From assembly GCF_000316515.1 (NCBI RefSeq), contig NC_019675.1:310001-374000 (forward strand): DNA of 64,000 bases, in the 5' to 3' direction. The position numbers and the translations under genes are program-made. Below the pieces are notes generated by a model, which was not told the origin of the DNA, searched no databases, and saw only the letters and a list, made by a program, of their open reading frames with translations. Of the stretch, positions 18,435 through 28,852 are shown one piece after another (positions within the stretch are counted from its first letter, which is position 1; every line of letters begins with the position of its first letter). Source of the stretch: Cyanobium gracile PCC 6307. GTDB lineage: Bacteria; Cyanobacteriota; Cyanobacteriia; PCC-6307; Cyanobiaceae.

Positions 18435-19922
18435 ATGAGCTGCCTGATCGCGGCCCCCTGCAGCGGCAGCGGCAAGACCCTGCTGAGCCTCAGCCTGGCG
18501 GCCGTGGCCCGGGCGCGGGGGGAGACCATCCAGCCCTTCAAGGTGGGACCCGACTACCTCGACCCCCAGCTGCTGGGGGCGGTGGCGGGCCGGCCCTGCC
18601 GCAACCTCGATCCGCTGCTCTGCGGCGAGGAGTGGGTGCGGCGCAGCTACCGCTGGCATGGCGGCCGGGCCGGACGGGTGCTGGTGGAGGGGGTGATGGG
18701 CCTGTTCGACGGCCGCGGGGCCGGCAGTGAGGGCAGCTCCGCCGCCGTGGCCGCCCTGCTGGGGCTGCCGGTGGTGCTGGTGGTGGAAGCGTCGCGCCAG
18801 GCCGGCAGCCTGGCGGCCCTAGTGCGCGGCTTCCGCGACCACGGCCCGCCCCGGGTGACCCTGGCCGGGGTGGTGCTGAATCGGGTCGGAAGCGAACGGC
18901 ACCGGCGCCTCCTGGCCGAGGCCCTGGCCGCCATCGAGGTGCCCCTGCTGGGGGTGCTGCCCAGCCACCCCAGCCTGGAGCTGCCCTCCCGCCACCTGGG
19001 CCTGCTCACCCCCGGGGAGCTGGGGGATCTGGGCGAACGCCAGCGGATCTGGGCCGCTCTGGCCGAGGAGCACCTCGACCTGGCGCGGCTGTGGCCGCTG
19101 CTGGCGCCGCCGGCGCCGGCTCCGGAACGGCGTGATCCGATCCGCTGGTGCCTCGACGAGGTCCCGCCGGAGCCGGCCGCCGCCGGGGCTGCGGCGGGGT
19201 CCGCCCTGGGTGATGGAGCCGGCGGGGCCGGAACCCCCCTGCCCGTGGCGATCGCCAGCGATGCCGCCTTCCATTTCCGCTACCCGGAAGCCCAGGAGCT
19301 GCTGCAGGCCTGCGGCCTCAGCCCCGTGCCCTGGAGCCCCCTGGCCGACGATCCCCTGCCGCCGGACTGCCGGGCGGTGCTGCTGCCCGGCGGCTACCCC
19401 GAACTCCATGCTGCCCGCCTGGCGGCCAGCCGCCGCAGCCTCGGATCCCTGCGGGCCGCCGCCCGGGGCGGCCTGCCGATCGTGGCCGAGTGCGGCGGCC
19501 TGCTGCTGCTGGGTCGGGAGCTGGAGGATCCGGACGGCCTGCCCCACCCCATGGCCGGGCTGCTCCCCTTCCGCGCCCGCCGGGGGCCCCTCAGCCTCGG
19601 CTACCGCCAGGCGGTGCCGGAGGTTGACGGGCTGCTGGTGCGCCGCGGTGAATCCCTCTGCGGCCATGAGTTCCACCGCTGGCAGCTGCTGCCCCAGCCC
19701 TCCGGCGGCGACGTGTTGGCAGAGGCCCAGAGCCTGTGGCAACTTGAAGGCTGGGGATCACCCGGGAGGATCGAAGGATGGAGCGCCCCGACCGTTCACG
19801 CCACCTGGCTGCACCTCCACTGGGCTGGATGCCCGGCGATTCCCTCGAGACTGGCCAGATCCGCCGCCAGCGCCGTGCCGCTGCCGAGGAACGCCGTTTC
19901 CTGCAACCCAGTCTCCGGGTGA
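18435..19922 (+). CDS. cobB: Cobyrinate a,c-diamide synthase (CobB/CbiA)
   Basis: The enzyme amidates carboxylates a and c of cobyrinic acid (or the hydrogenobyrinate form) using glutamine and ATP, in cobamide synthesis. Starting at ATG 18435 the product is 495 residues. The dethiobiotin-synthetase-like ATPase domain has a P-loop (APCSGSGKT, residues 7-15), VGPDYLDPQLL and EGVMGLFDG. The C-terminal class-I-type glutamine amidotransferase domain has the nucleophile Cys in IVAECGGLLLLG and the late CGHEFHRWQLL. An Ala/Gly/Pro-rich linker joins them. The end overlaps the acylphosphatase start as GTGA. Synechococcus-type strains usually make pseudocobalamin; the end product here is inferred. Confidence 0.93.
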   Translation: MSCLIAAPCSGSGKTLLSLSLAAVARARGETIQPFKVGPDYLDPQLLGAVAGRPCRNLDPLLCGEEWVRRSYRWHGGRAGRVLVEGVMGLFDGRGAGSEGSSAAVAALLGLPVVLVVEASRQAGSLAALVRGFRDHGPPRVTLAGVVLNRVGSERHRRLLAEALAAIEVPLLGVLPSHPSLELPSRHLGLLTPGELGDLGERQRIWAALAEEHLDLARLWPLLAPPAPAPERRDPIRWCLDEVPPEPAAAGAAAGSALGDGAGGAGTPLPVAIASDAAFHFRYPEAQELLQACGLSPVPWSPLADDPLPPDCRAVLLPGGYPELHAARLAASRRSLGSLRAAARGGLPIVAECGGLLLLGRELEDPDGLPHPMAGLLPFRARRGPLSLGYRQAVPEVDGLLVRRGESLCGHEFHRWQLLPQPSGGDVLAEAQSLWQLEGWGSPGRIEGWSAPTVHATWLHLHWAGCPAIPSRLARSAASAVPLPRNAVSCNPVSG

Positions 19923-20203
19923 CGGCCACGCCCCAGGAGCGCTGGCGCATGAGCGTGCGCGGTCTGGTGCAGGGGGTGGGTTACCGGCTGGGTTGCCGCC
20001 AGAAGGCCATCGACCTGGGCCTCAGCGGCTGGGTGCGCAACCGTCCCGACGGTTCGGTGGAGGTGGAGGCCGAGGGGCTGCCGGACCGCCTGGTGGAACT
20101 GCGCCTCTGGTGCGAGAAGGGTCCCCAGGGTGCCCAGGTGAGTGGCGTCACCAGCGGCCAGGTGGCCGTGGCGGGCACCGACTGGTTCGAGATCCGCCCC
20201 TGA
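19919..20203 (+). CDS. acyP: Acylphosphatase
   Basis: A small hydrolase of acyl phosphates. The fold and active site are visible: VRGLVQGVGYRLGCRQKA with the phosphate-binding loop and its Arg, and LSGWVRNRPDGSVEVEAEG with the catalytic Asn. I choose GTG 19919, which overlaps the cobB stop as GTGA and gives 94 residues; ATG 19949 with AGGAG upstream gives 84. The conserved core begins right after that ATG, so both are possible. The frame is open further upstream, but that part overlaps cobB. Metabolic partner unknown. Confidence 0.88.
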   Translation: MTATPQERWRMSVRGLVQGVGYRLGCRQKAIDLGLSGWVRNRPDGSVEVEAEGLPDRLVELRLWCEKGPQGAQVSGVTSGQVAVAGTDWFEIRP

Positions 20204-20267
20204 GCACCGGCGGCCGCCGGACAGCAGCGTCACGGCACCGGACAATGGGGCGTCACGGACCGCAGCG

Positions 20268-20954
20268 ATGCCGACCCCCAGCCTCTGGAGCGAACTGTTC
20301 GGATTCGGCCTGGCGATCAGCTTCAGTCCGCTGCACATCGGCCTGCTGCTGCTGATCCTGCTGGGCCCCAGCCCGCTCCGCCGGGGCAGCTGGTTCGTGT
20401 TCGGCTGGCTTCTCACCTCCGCGGCGGCCATCGCCCTGCTGCTGACCGTCGGCCACGGCCTGCTGCTCACCATGGAGCGGGGCACCGACCAGCGCACCGG
20501 CCTCGACCTGCTGGGGGCGGGCGGACTGCTGGCCCTCGGCCTCAACGGCCTGCTCAACAGCCGCCAGGGGGGCGGCCCCCCCGGCTGGACCCGCCGGCTG
20601 GATGGCTTCTGCGCCCTGCCCCTGCCGCTCCTGCTCGGCCTCAGCGCCGCCGTGCAGGTGTCGAGCCCCGACGACCTGTTCCTCTATGCCAGGACCGCCG
20701 CCAGCCTGCTGGAGGCTGGGCTGAGCCGGCCCAGGGAGGTGCTGACCACGGCGGTCTTCAGCCTGTTCTCCGGCACCCTGCTGCTGCTGCCCCTGGCTGG
20801 ACTGGTGCTGGTGGGACAGGAGCGGCTGCTGCCGGTGCTCCAGGCGGGCAAGCTCTGGCTGTTTGACAACGCCGAACTGATCGTGGCGGCCCTCTGCTTC
20901 GGCCTCGCCGTCTACCTGGGCTGGCAGGGGGTGGAAGGACTGCGGGCGGGGTGA
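20268..20954 (+). CDS. GAP-family (Sap-like) integral membrane protein
   Basis: The 228-residue product is almost entirely hydrophobic with about six membrane segments. The first, ELFGFGLAISFSPLHIGLLL, has the Ser-Pro and charged pattern of the GAP/Sap family (related to mycobacterial sulfolipid-addressing protein and distantly to LysE-type exporters). A second SPDDLFLY motif in the middle repeats this pattern, as expected for an internal duplication. Substrate unknown. Start ATG 20268 is 64 bases after acyP in the same direction, so co-transcription is possible. Confidence 0.7.
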   Translation: MPTPSLWSELFGFGLAISFSPLHIGLLLLILLGPSPLRRGSWFVFGWLLTSAAAIALLLTVGHGLLLTMERGTDQRTGLDLLGAGGLLALGLNGLLNSRQGGGPPGWTRRLDGFCALPLPLLLGLSAAVQVSSPDDLFLYARTAASLLEAGLSRPREVLTTAVFSLFSGTLLLLPLAGLVLVGQERLLPVLQAGKLWLFDNAELIVAALCFGLAVYLGWQGVEGLRAG

Positions 20955-20957
20955 GGC

Positions 20958-21326
20958 TCAGGGGCCGGCCGGGGGCTCCTCGGCCTCCAGGATCCGGCCC
21001 AGATATTTGGGGTCGTGCAGGGTGCCGTGGCGGGAGAGGGGCAGCACGCGCTCCTTCGGCAGGCCCGGCAGGGGCTGGCGGGAGCGCAGCGTCAACCAGC
21101 GCCGCACCAGAACCACCACGCCCACCAGGGCCGCAGTGATCCCCAGGGCGCCCACGTCAGTCAGCAGCTCCGTGCCGGCGGACCCGCCGTGGGTTCCGGC
21201 GTCGGCAGGCTTGGCATCCGGGGCCGGGGCGGTGCCGACCCACTTGAAGGCTCCGGCCTGGGGAGTCGCCATGGCGAACGGTGCGGACGGGGGACGGGAT
21301 TCCAGCACGAATCGGACGTCCACCAC
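20958..21326 (-). CDS. Hypothetical single-pass membrane protein
   Basis: The 122-residue product has an Ala/Pro-rich N-terminus, one membrane segment (GALGITAALVGVVVLV) followed by Arg-rich RRWLTLRSRQ, and a soluble tail ending in DPKYLGRILEAEEPP. A start at ATG 21272 (MATPQAGAFKWVG) would shorten it by 18 residues. Topology would put the tail in the cytoplasm. It ends three bases from the convergent GAP-family gene. Family not recognised. Confidence 0.55.
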   Translation of the reverse strand: MVDVRFVLESRPPSAPFAMATPQAGAFKWVGTAPAPDAKPADAGTHGGSAGTELLTDVGALGITAALVGVVVLVRRWLTLRSRQPLPGLPKERVLPLSRHGTLHDPKYLGRILEAEEPPAGP

Positions 21327-21377
21327 GAGTCCATCCTTAAGAGAGTAACCGGTCAGGGCGGTAGGTGCATCTCCGCT

Positions 21378-22834
21378 TCAGGCCCTGCTGGCGGCGTCGC
21401 CGGTGTCCCGGAGCCAGCGGTCCCAGCGCTCCCGCTCGCCAGCGTCCGCGGCCCCCGCCATCAGGGTCACCGCCTGGCTGGCCCGGCTCACCGCCACGTA
21501 GACCAGCCGCTGGCGCAGTGGCTGGTCCCGGGGCCAGAAGACGTCTTCGTCGATGAACACCTCGCCGAAGGTGCTGCCCTGGCTGCGGTGGACGGTGAGC
21601 ACGGCCGCCGGCCCGAGGGAGGCGAAGGCATCGCGGACCAGGAAGAAGCGGCGCCAGAGGGCCTTGCCGTCCTTCTGGCCCGCCTCCCGGGCCTGCAGCC
21701 GCAGCCCCTCCAGCACCCTGTCCAGGCAGGCCCGCGCTGCGCTGCCGATCGGCGGCAGCAGGCGCAGGTTGAGCTGGGCCTCCCCCGCCTCCACGGTGGC
21801 GGTCAGGGTGTCGATCACCGCCGCGCCGAGGGAGGCATCGACGCCGAACTCGGCCAGATCGCAGCGGTCGGGCCGCACGTCCCGCACCACCAGCTCCCGG
21901 TTGCTGCCCAGCAGCAGGTCCGGCTCCTCGGCGGCGGCGTCCCCTTCCCGGCAGGCCGGCGCCATCACGGCCGTGCGGGTGATGAGCACCTCGCCGGGCA
22001 GCACCGGCAGCTGGTCGGCCATGGCGCCATGCAGGGCACGACGGGCGATCGGCACCAGCCGCTCCAGGGAGCGGTTCGTGTAGCAGAGGATCCGGGCCAG
22101 GTCGGGATCGTCGGCTTCGGCGCTGCGGCGCAGGCCCGCCTGGGCGGCCGCCAGCCAGTCGGTCCGCCCCAGCAGCGACACCCGGCCCTCGGCGGTGCGC
22201 ACCGGATCCAGCAGCGGCGGCCGGCGGCAGGGCAGGGCCCCTTCCCGCAGGCCGCCGGCCAGGCGCAGCACCGGCCCCCCATGGCGGACCACGTGGGTCA
22301 GGGCCACCCGCCGGGCCCGTCCCAGGGCGAACACCGGACTGCGCTCCTCCCCCACCGGCGGCAGCTGGGCCGGATCCCCCACGAACACCAGCCGGGTGCG
22401 GTAGGCCTGGGCGCAGCGCAGGGTGATCTCCAGCAGGCCGCCGTCCACCATGGAGGCCTCGTCGACCAGCACCAGAGCCAGGTTCTCCAGGGCCAGGGCG
22501 GTCTGCAGGGTCTCCTCGCAGCGCTCCCGGTCCCCCTGGCGCTTCAGCTTGAGTCGCAGCAGGCGGTGGATGGTGGAGGGGTACCAGGTGGGGTGCAGAC
22601 CCGCCAGGGCGAGGTGGTGGCGCAGCACGCCCACCGCCTTGTGGGTGGGGGCGACCACCGTCCAGCAGAGGCCGGCCCGCTCCGCCTGGGCCAGGAACCG
22701 CATCGACAGGAAGGTCTTGCCGGTGCCCGCGTAGCCCTCCAGCACGAACGGCACCCCATCGGCCGGCGCCTCCAGCCAGGCGGCGAAGGCGGCGGCCGCC
22801 TGCTGCTGGTCGTCGCTCAGGCCGGCGTGATCGC

Positions 22835-22838
<4 letters not shown>
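21378..22838 (-). CDS. RecD/UvrD-type superfamily 1 DNA helicase-like ATPase
   Basis: From GTG 22838 (overlapping the PAP2 gene stop as GTGA) the product is 486 residues. The SF1B helicase motifs are clear: Walker A GYAGTGKT near residue 36, Walker B LVDEASMVDGG, motif III VGDPAQLPPVGEE, and the C-terminal UvrD_C_2 motifs VHRSQGSTFGEVF and VYVAVSRASQ. It resembles RecD2 and Dda-like helicases but is shorter, without a long N-terminal extension. Probable 5'-3' DNA unwinding in repair or replication. It is the last gene of a three-gene overlapping operon behind crtE and a PAP2-type gene. Confidence 0.88.
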
Positions 22839-24623
<1,785 letters not shown>

Positions 24624-24654
24624 CCCCTGAGCCAGCCTGGGACGTGGCTTGTTC

Positions 24655-25536
24655 TCAGTGCCGCAGATCAGCCAGCTCCGACGTGTCCAGCCCGTGGCGC
24701 TCGCACCAGGCCAGCACGGTGTTGACCAGCAGCATCGCCACCGTCATCGGCCCCACCCCACCGGGCACCGGCGTGATCGCCGCCGCCAGCGGCTCGACCG
24801 TTTCGTAGTTCACATCACCGCAGAGCCGGCCCTCCAGCCGGTGGATGCCCACGTCCACCACCACCGCTCCCTGTCGGACGTGCTGGGCGCCGATCAGCTG
24901 GGGGCGGCCGGCCGCCACCACCAGGATCTCGGCCTCCTGGGTCACCTCGGCCAGATGATGGGTGCGCGAATGGGCCATGGTGACGGTGGCATCGGCGGCC
25001 TGGAGCATCAGGGCCATCGGCTTGCCCACCAGGATGCTGCGGCCGACCACCACGGCCCGGGCGCCGGCAATCGGCACGGCGGCAGTCCTGAGCAGGGCCA
25101 TCACCCCGGCCGGTGTGCAGCTGCGCGGCCCCCGCTCCCCCTTGAGGAGGCGCCCCAGGTTGAGGGTGTGCAGACCATCGGCGTCCTTGTCCGGGTCGAT
25201 CGCCGCCAGCAGCGGCCCCTCATCGAGGCCCTGCGGCAGGGGCAGCTGCAGCAGGATGCCGTCGACCGTCGGGTCGGCATTGAGGCGCCCGATCAGGGCC
25301 AGCACCTCCCCGGCCGGGGTGTCCGCCGCCAGATGGTCCCCGTGGCTGCGGATGCCGACACGGCGACAGGCCTTCTCCTTGTTGGCCACGTAGACGCCGC
25401 TGGCGGGGTCGTCCCCCACCCGCAGTACGGCCAGACCGGGGGGCCGTCCCGCCACAGCCAGCCCATCGGCGATCACGGCGTTCAGCCGTTCCTCGATCGC
25501 CGCCGCCAGTCGCCTGCCATCGAGAAGGGTGGCCAT
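24655..25536 (-). CDS. folD: Bifunctional methylenetetrahydrofolate dehydrogenase/cyclohydrolase
   Basis: FolD interconverts 5,10-methylene- and 10-formyl-tetrahydrofolate, supplying formyl groups for purines and initiator tRNA. From ATG 25536 ([10 protein letters not shown]) the product is 293 residues, a normal length. The active site shows [20 protein letters not shown] with the catalytic Lys, [13 protein letters not shown], and [13 protein letters not shown]. The dinucleotide part has [17 protein letters not shown] and the C-terminal [15 protein letters not shown] signature is present. An upstream extension to 25596 is possible but unconserved. Divergent from the HD phosphohydrolase gene. 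Confidence 0.96.
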   Translation of the reverse strand: MATLLDGRRLAAAIEERLNAVIADGLAVAGRPPGLAVLRVGDDPASGVYVANKEKACRRVGIRSHGDHLAADTPAGEVLALIGRLNADPTVDGILLQLPLPQGLDEGPLLAAIDPDKDADGLHTLNLGRLLKGERGPRSCTPAGVMALLRTAAVPIAGARAVVVGRSILVGKPMALMLQAADATVTMAHSRTHHLAEVTQEAEILVVAAGRPQLIGAQHVRQGAVVVDVGIHRLEGRLCGDVNYETVEPLAAAITPVPGGVGPMTVAMLLVNTVLAWCERHGLDTSELADLRH

Positions 25537-25616
25537 CGGGGGGAAGCGCTGCCGGTCCCCAGCATGCACCGACACCACCCGGAAAGGGAGCCGCATCCGT
25601 TGGCTAGCCTGGACCG

Positions 25617-27707
25617 ATGAGATTCGGGCTGCGGCGGATCAGGGGTTTGTGGCGCCACTTGCTGCGGCTCGAGCGTCCCCGCCAGGCCCTGGTGGCCTGG
25701 CGCCCCGGGGGCGGCCTGCCGGTGCTGCTGCTCTGCCTTCTGGTGGCCCTGCTCTCCAGCTGGCCCTGGCTGGTGGAGCCGAACCTGCGTCCCGGCATGC
25801 CGGCGCCCTTCACGGCCCGCGCCCCCACCGACGCGACGGTGATCGACAGCACCGACCTGGAGCAGCGCCGCAGCCAGATGCTGCCCCGCAGCCAGATCCA
25901 GGTGGTCGACCCCCAGGCCAGTGAAGCCCTGGTGCAGCAGCTGGAGCTGCGGCTGCAGCGGGTGCGCCAGACGGTTGCCGACGACCAGCCCCGGCCCGAT
26001 TCCCTCAATCTCACCGAACAGGAGCGCCGCTGGCTGATGGGGCTGACTCCCCCTGAGCTGATGCGCTGGAAGGTCTCCCTGCGACGGGCCCAGCAGCGGA
26101 TGCTCAGCCAGGGCGTCGTCGCCAGCCTCTCCGAGGGCCAGCTGCTCACAGCCGCGGAGCTCCAGCTGCAGGACCTCTCGCCCCCCGCCCGCAGCCTGGG
26201 CAGCCGCCTGCTGGCCGCCAGCCTGCAGGGCCGCACCAACCTCCGCAGCGACAGCTTTCTCAGCCAGCGCCGCATCGAGGACCTGCTCACCCGCCAGGGG
26301 CTGCCCACGATCCGGGTGCGCAAGAACGACCTGATCACCCGGCAGGGGGAGCCGATCAGCCCCCAGGCCTTCGATGTGCTCGAGCACTTCGATCTGGTCA
26401 ACCATCGCCCCCGGCCCGTGGCCTGGCTGGGCCGCTTCAGTGAGGCCCTCGCCGCCTGCGGGGTGATGCTGCTGGTGATGCGCCGCTGGCGCGCCAGCCT
26501 CGAGCCGCGCCAGGCCCTGCTGACCCTGGCGATGCTGGTGCTGGTGCAGGGGTGCAAACTCTGGCTCGGCAGTCAGGTCAGCCCCCTGGCCCTGCTGGTT
26601 CCCCCCACCCTGCTGCTCTCCCAGGGGCTGGGCACGGCCGCCGGCCTGGCCTGGCTGGCCGTGGCCGCCATGCTCTGGCCGGTCCCCGTCGAGGGCCTGC
26701 TGGTGCCCCAGCTGGGGGTGGCGGCGGTGGTGGCCGCCGTTGCGGCGGTGCTGGCGGGGCGGCAGCGCAACCGGGCCCAGCTGCTGCAGCTGGCCCTGCT
26801 CCTGCCCGTTGGCGCGGTTCTGCTGCAGTGGCTGCTGATCCACCTGTTCCATCTGCACAGCTTCGAGGCCTCCGCGGGGCCGTTCAGCGGCACGGATCTG
26901 CTGCAGGAGGCCCTGCTGGTGGCGGGACTGCTGATGGCGGGACTGCTGCTGGCACCGCTGGTGGAGAGCTTCTTCGGCCTGCTCACCCGGGCCCGGCTGA
27001 TGGAGCTGGCCGATCTGGAGCGGCCGCTGCTGCGGCGCCTCTCGATGGAGGCCCCGGGCACCTTCGAGCACACCCTGATGATCTGCGGCCTGGCCGAGGA
27101 GGGGGCCCGCGCCATCCAGGCCGATGTGGACCTGATCCGAACCGGCGCCCTGTACCACGACGTCGGCAAGCTGCATGGCCCCCAGTGGTTCATCGAGAAC
27201 CAGGAGCAGGGGGCCAATCCCCACGATGAACTGGACGATCCCTTCGCCAGTGCCGCCATTCTCCAGGCCCATGTCGACGAAGGGCTCAAGCTGGCCCGCC
27301 GCTACCGGCTGCCCCGCCCCCTGGCCGATTTCATCCCCGAGCACCAGGGCCGGCTGAAGATGGGCTACTTCCTCCACCAGGCCAAGGAGCGGGACCCTTC
27401 GGTGCGGGAGGAGCAGTTCCGCTACCGCGGTCCGGCGCCCCGCAGCCGGGAGACGGCGATCCTGATGCTGGCCGACGGCTGCGAGGCGGCCCTGCGCTCT
27501 CTGCCGCCGGGCACCACCGAAGCCGAGGCCCGGGCCATGGTCCGGCGGCTGGTGGAGGCCCGCCAGAACGACGGCCAGCTCGACGGCAGCGGCATCTCCC
27601 GGGCGGAGCTGGAGCTGGTGATCCGCGCCTTCGTGCGGGTCTGGAAGCGCATGCGCCACCGGCGCATTCCCTACCCCATCCCCCCTCGCAAGGCCTTCAG
27701 CGCCTGA
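25617..27707 (+). CDS. 7TM-HD family membrane phosphohydrolase (PgpH-like, likely c-di-AMP phosphodiesterase)
   Basis: The 696-residue product has an N-terminal membrane segment ([16 protein letters not shown]), a periplasmic 7TMR-HDED region with coiled segments, seven membrane helices (about residues 275-455) and a C-terminal HD domain. The HD site shows [21 protein letters not shown] (His514-Asp515), PHDELDDP and IPEHQG. This architecture is that of PgpH in Listeria, which degrades cyclic di-AMP; that activity is inferred here. It overlaps the crcB gene tail-to-tail by 11 bases. A KimA-like potassium transporter, a typical c-di-AMP target elsewhere, lies 24 kb away. Confidence 0.9.
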   Translation: MRFGLRRIRGLWRHLLRLERPRQALVAWRPGGGLPVLLLCLLVALLSSWPWLVEPNLRPGMPAPFTARAPTDATVIDSTDLEQRRSQMLPRSQIQVVDPQASEALVQQLELRLQRVRQTVADDQPRPDSLNLTEQERRWLMGLTPPELMRWKVSLRRAQQRMLSQGVVASLSEGQLLTAAELQLQDLSPPARSLGSRLLAASLQGRTNLRSDSFLSQRRIEDLLTRQGLPTIRVRKNDLITRQGEPISPQAFDVLEHFDLVNHRPRPVAWLGRFSEALAACGVMLLVMRRWRASLEPRQALLTLAMLVLVQGCKLWLGSQVSPLALLVPPTLLLSQGLGTAAGLAWLAVAAMLWPVPVEGLLVPQLGVAAVVAAVAAVLAGRQRNRAQLLQLALLLPVGAVLLQWLLIHLFHLHSFEASAGPFSGTDLLQEALLVAGLLMAGLLLAPLVESFFGLLTRARLMELADLERPLLRRLSMEAPGTFEHTLMICGLAEEGARAIQADVDLIRTGALYHDVGKLHGPQWFIENQEQGANPHDELDDPFASAAILQAHVDEGLKLARRYRLPRPLADFIPEHQGRLKMGYFLHQAKERDPSVREEQFRYRGPAPRSRETAILMLADGCEAALRSLPPGTTEAEARAMVRRLVEARQNDGQLDGSGISRAELELVIRAFVRVWKRMRHRRIPYPIPPRKAFSA

Positions 27708-28131
27708 GTCGCAAGCGCCCCAGCGACCGGCCCACCACCAGCCCCAGCGTCACGACCGCCAGGCCCCCCAGCAGGCTGACCAGCACCACAGCGAGCGCTT
27801 CATCGGCGCGTCCGCGCCGCAGCGCCAGGCTGATCTCCAGCATCCAGCTGCTGAAGGTGGTGAGCGAGCCGCAGAAGCCGATGGCGCCGAGCAGCAGCAG
27901 CCGGGGCCGGGGGGGACGCTGGGCGGCGATCACACCGATCAGGAAGGTGCCGATCAGGTTGGCCACCAGGTCGGCCTCGATCAGCCCGTTGGGAAGACCC
28001 TCCCAGCCCTTGCCCAGGTCCTCCAGGCGCCAGCGCAGCAGGGCACCGGGCACCGCGCCCGCCGCCACCAGCAGCAGGTCCCGGGCCTCTCGGCGCAGGC
28101 TGGGGGGGCTTTCGCTCGGGGATGGCGCCAT
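27697..28131 (-). CDS. crcB: Fluoride channel CrcB/FluC, copy 1
   Basis: The 144-residue product has four membrane helices. FluC signatures are AVPGALLRWRLED in helix 1, ANLIGTFLIGV in helix 2, and GFCGSLTTFSSWMLE in helix 3, where the Phe residues and bound sodium line the pore. FluC works as an antiparallel dimer exporting fluoride; paired genes often encode the two oppositely inserted halves. GGAGGAACC stands just before ATG 28131, nine bases from the stop of the second copy. Confidence 0.9.
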   Translation of the reverse strand: MAPSPSESPPSLRREARDLLLVAAGAVPGALLRWRLEDLGKGWEGLPNGLIEADLVANLIGTFLIGVIAAQRPPRPRLLLLGAIGFCGSLTTFSSWMLEISLALRRGRADEALAVVLVSLLGGLAVVTLGLVVGRSLGRLRLRR

Positions 28132-28140
28132 GGTTCCTCC

Positions 28141-28524
28141 CTAGCTGCCGCCGATGGCCAGGCCGGCACCCGCGGCCAGCAGGCCCCCCAGCACCGAGCC
28201 GCCGCAGAGCAGGACGGCCTCGCGGCGCTGCTGGCGGTGGAGGGTCTCGTGCAGTTCGGCGATCCAGGTGGAGAAGGTGCTGAAGCTGCCCAGGAAGCCC
28301 GTGCCCAGCAGCAGCAGGGTGCGACCGGCTGCCCCGCCGCAGCTGGCCTCCAGGCTCACCAGCAGGCCGATGGCGAAGCAGGCGATCAGGTTCACGCCGA
28401 AGGTGCCCCAGTGCTTGCGGGGCAGCATCGGCTCGAAGTGGTTGACCACCCGGAAGCGCAGCCAGGCCCCCGGCACCGCGCCGATCGCGACGAACAGGGC
28501 GTCGTTGTCCATCGGACCGGCCAC
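28141..28524 (-). CDS. crcB: Fluoride channel CrcB/FluC, copy 2
   Basis: The 127-residue product is a second FluC subunit (AVPGAWLRFRVVNHF, GVNLIACFAIGL, GFLGSFSTFSTWIAE). The two copies differ in charge distribution in their loops, which fits opposite topologies in a heterodimer. The start is GTG 28524, or ATG 28512 four codons later; the upstream SemiSWEET gene ends one base before the GTG. No fluoride riboswitch was recognised upstream. Confidence 0.9.
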   Translation of the reverse strand: MAGPMDNDALFVAIGAVPGAWLRFRVVNHFEPMLPRKHWGTFGVNLIACFAIGLLVSLEASCGGAAGRTLLLLGTGFLGSFSTFSTWIAELHETLHRQQRREAVLLCGGSVLGGLLAAGAGLAIGGS

Positions 28525-28525
28525 C

Positions 28526-28801
28526 TCAGCGCCTCCCCTCCAGCAGGGCCCGCAGCTTGCGTTCCAGCACCACCGACGCCGGCACCAGCGTGATCAGGTT
28601 GGCGGCGATCACCGGCCCGTCGGCCCGCAGCAGGCCGTAGACCGCCCAGGCCAGCACCCCCAGCGTGAACAGGCCATACATCCGCAGCGAGATGGCGCTG
28701 GTGTCGCCGCTGCGCACGGTCTTCAGCGCCTGGGGGAACAGGCTCAAGGTGGTGAGGGAGGCGGCTCCGTACCCGAGGGCACTCACCGTGAACGACTCCA
28801 T
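28526..28801 (-). CDS. SemiSWEET sugar transporter
   Basis: The 91-residue product is a three-helix bundle of the SWEET/PQ-loop family, which dimerises to make a sugar uniporter. The PQ motif stands in LTTLSLFPQALKTVRSGDTS, and helix 3 shows the Asn-containing VIAANLITLVPASVV. Substrate is unknown; related bacterial proteins move glucose or sucrose. It heads a three-gene set with the two crcB genes, spaced one and nine bases apart, and is divergent from the ATP-grasp gene with 51 bases between. Confidence 0.85.
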   Translation of the reverse strand: MESFTVSALGYGAASLTTLSLFPQALKTVRSGDTSAISLRMYGLFTLGVLAWAVYGLLRADGPVIAANLITLVPASVVLERKLRALLEGRR

Positions 28802-28852
28802 TGGCGCTGGTCGCTGTGGTGGTCAGCATGACCACATTCCGCCCATCCGGCC

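Noticed and set aside
25482..27659. A 725-codon minus-strand frame opposite the HD phosphohydrolase
   Set aside because: Gln/His/Gly-rich shadow of a strong coding gene; such long antisense frames are expected in very GC-rich DNA.
28802..28852. Fluoride riboswitch ahead of the SemiSWEET-crcB set
   Set aside because: The 51-base spacer is short and I see no match to the conserved riboswitch core.
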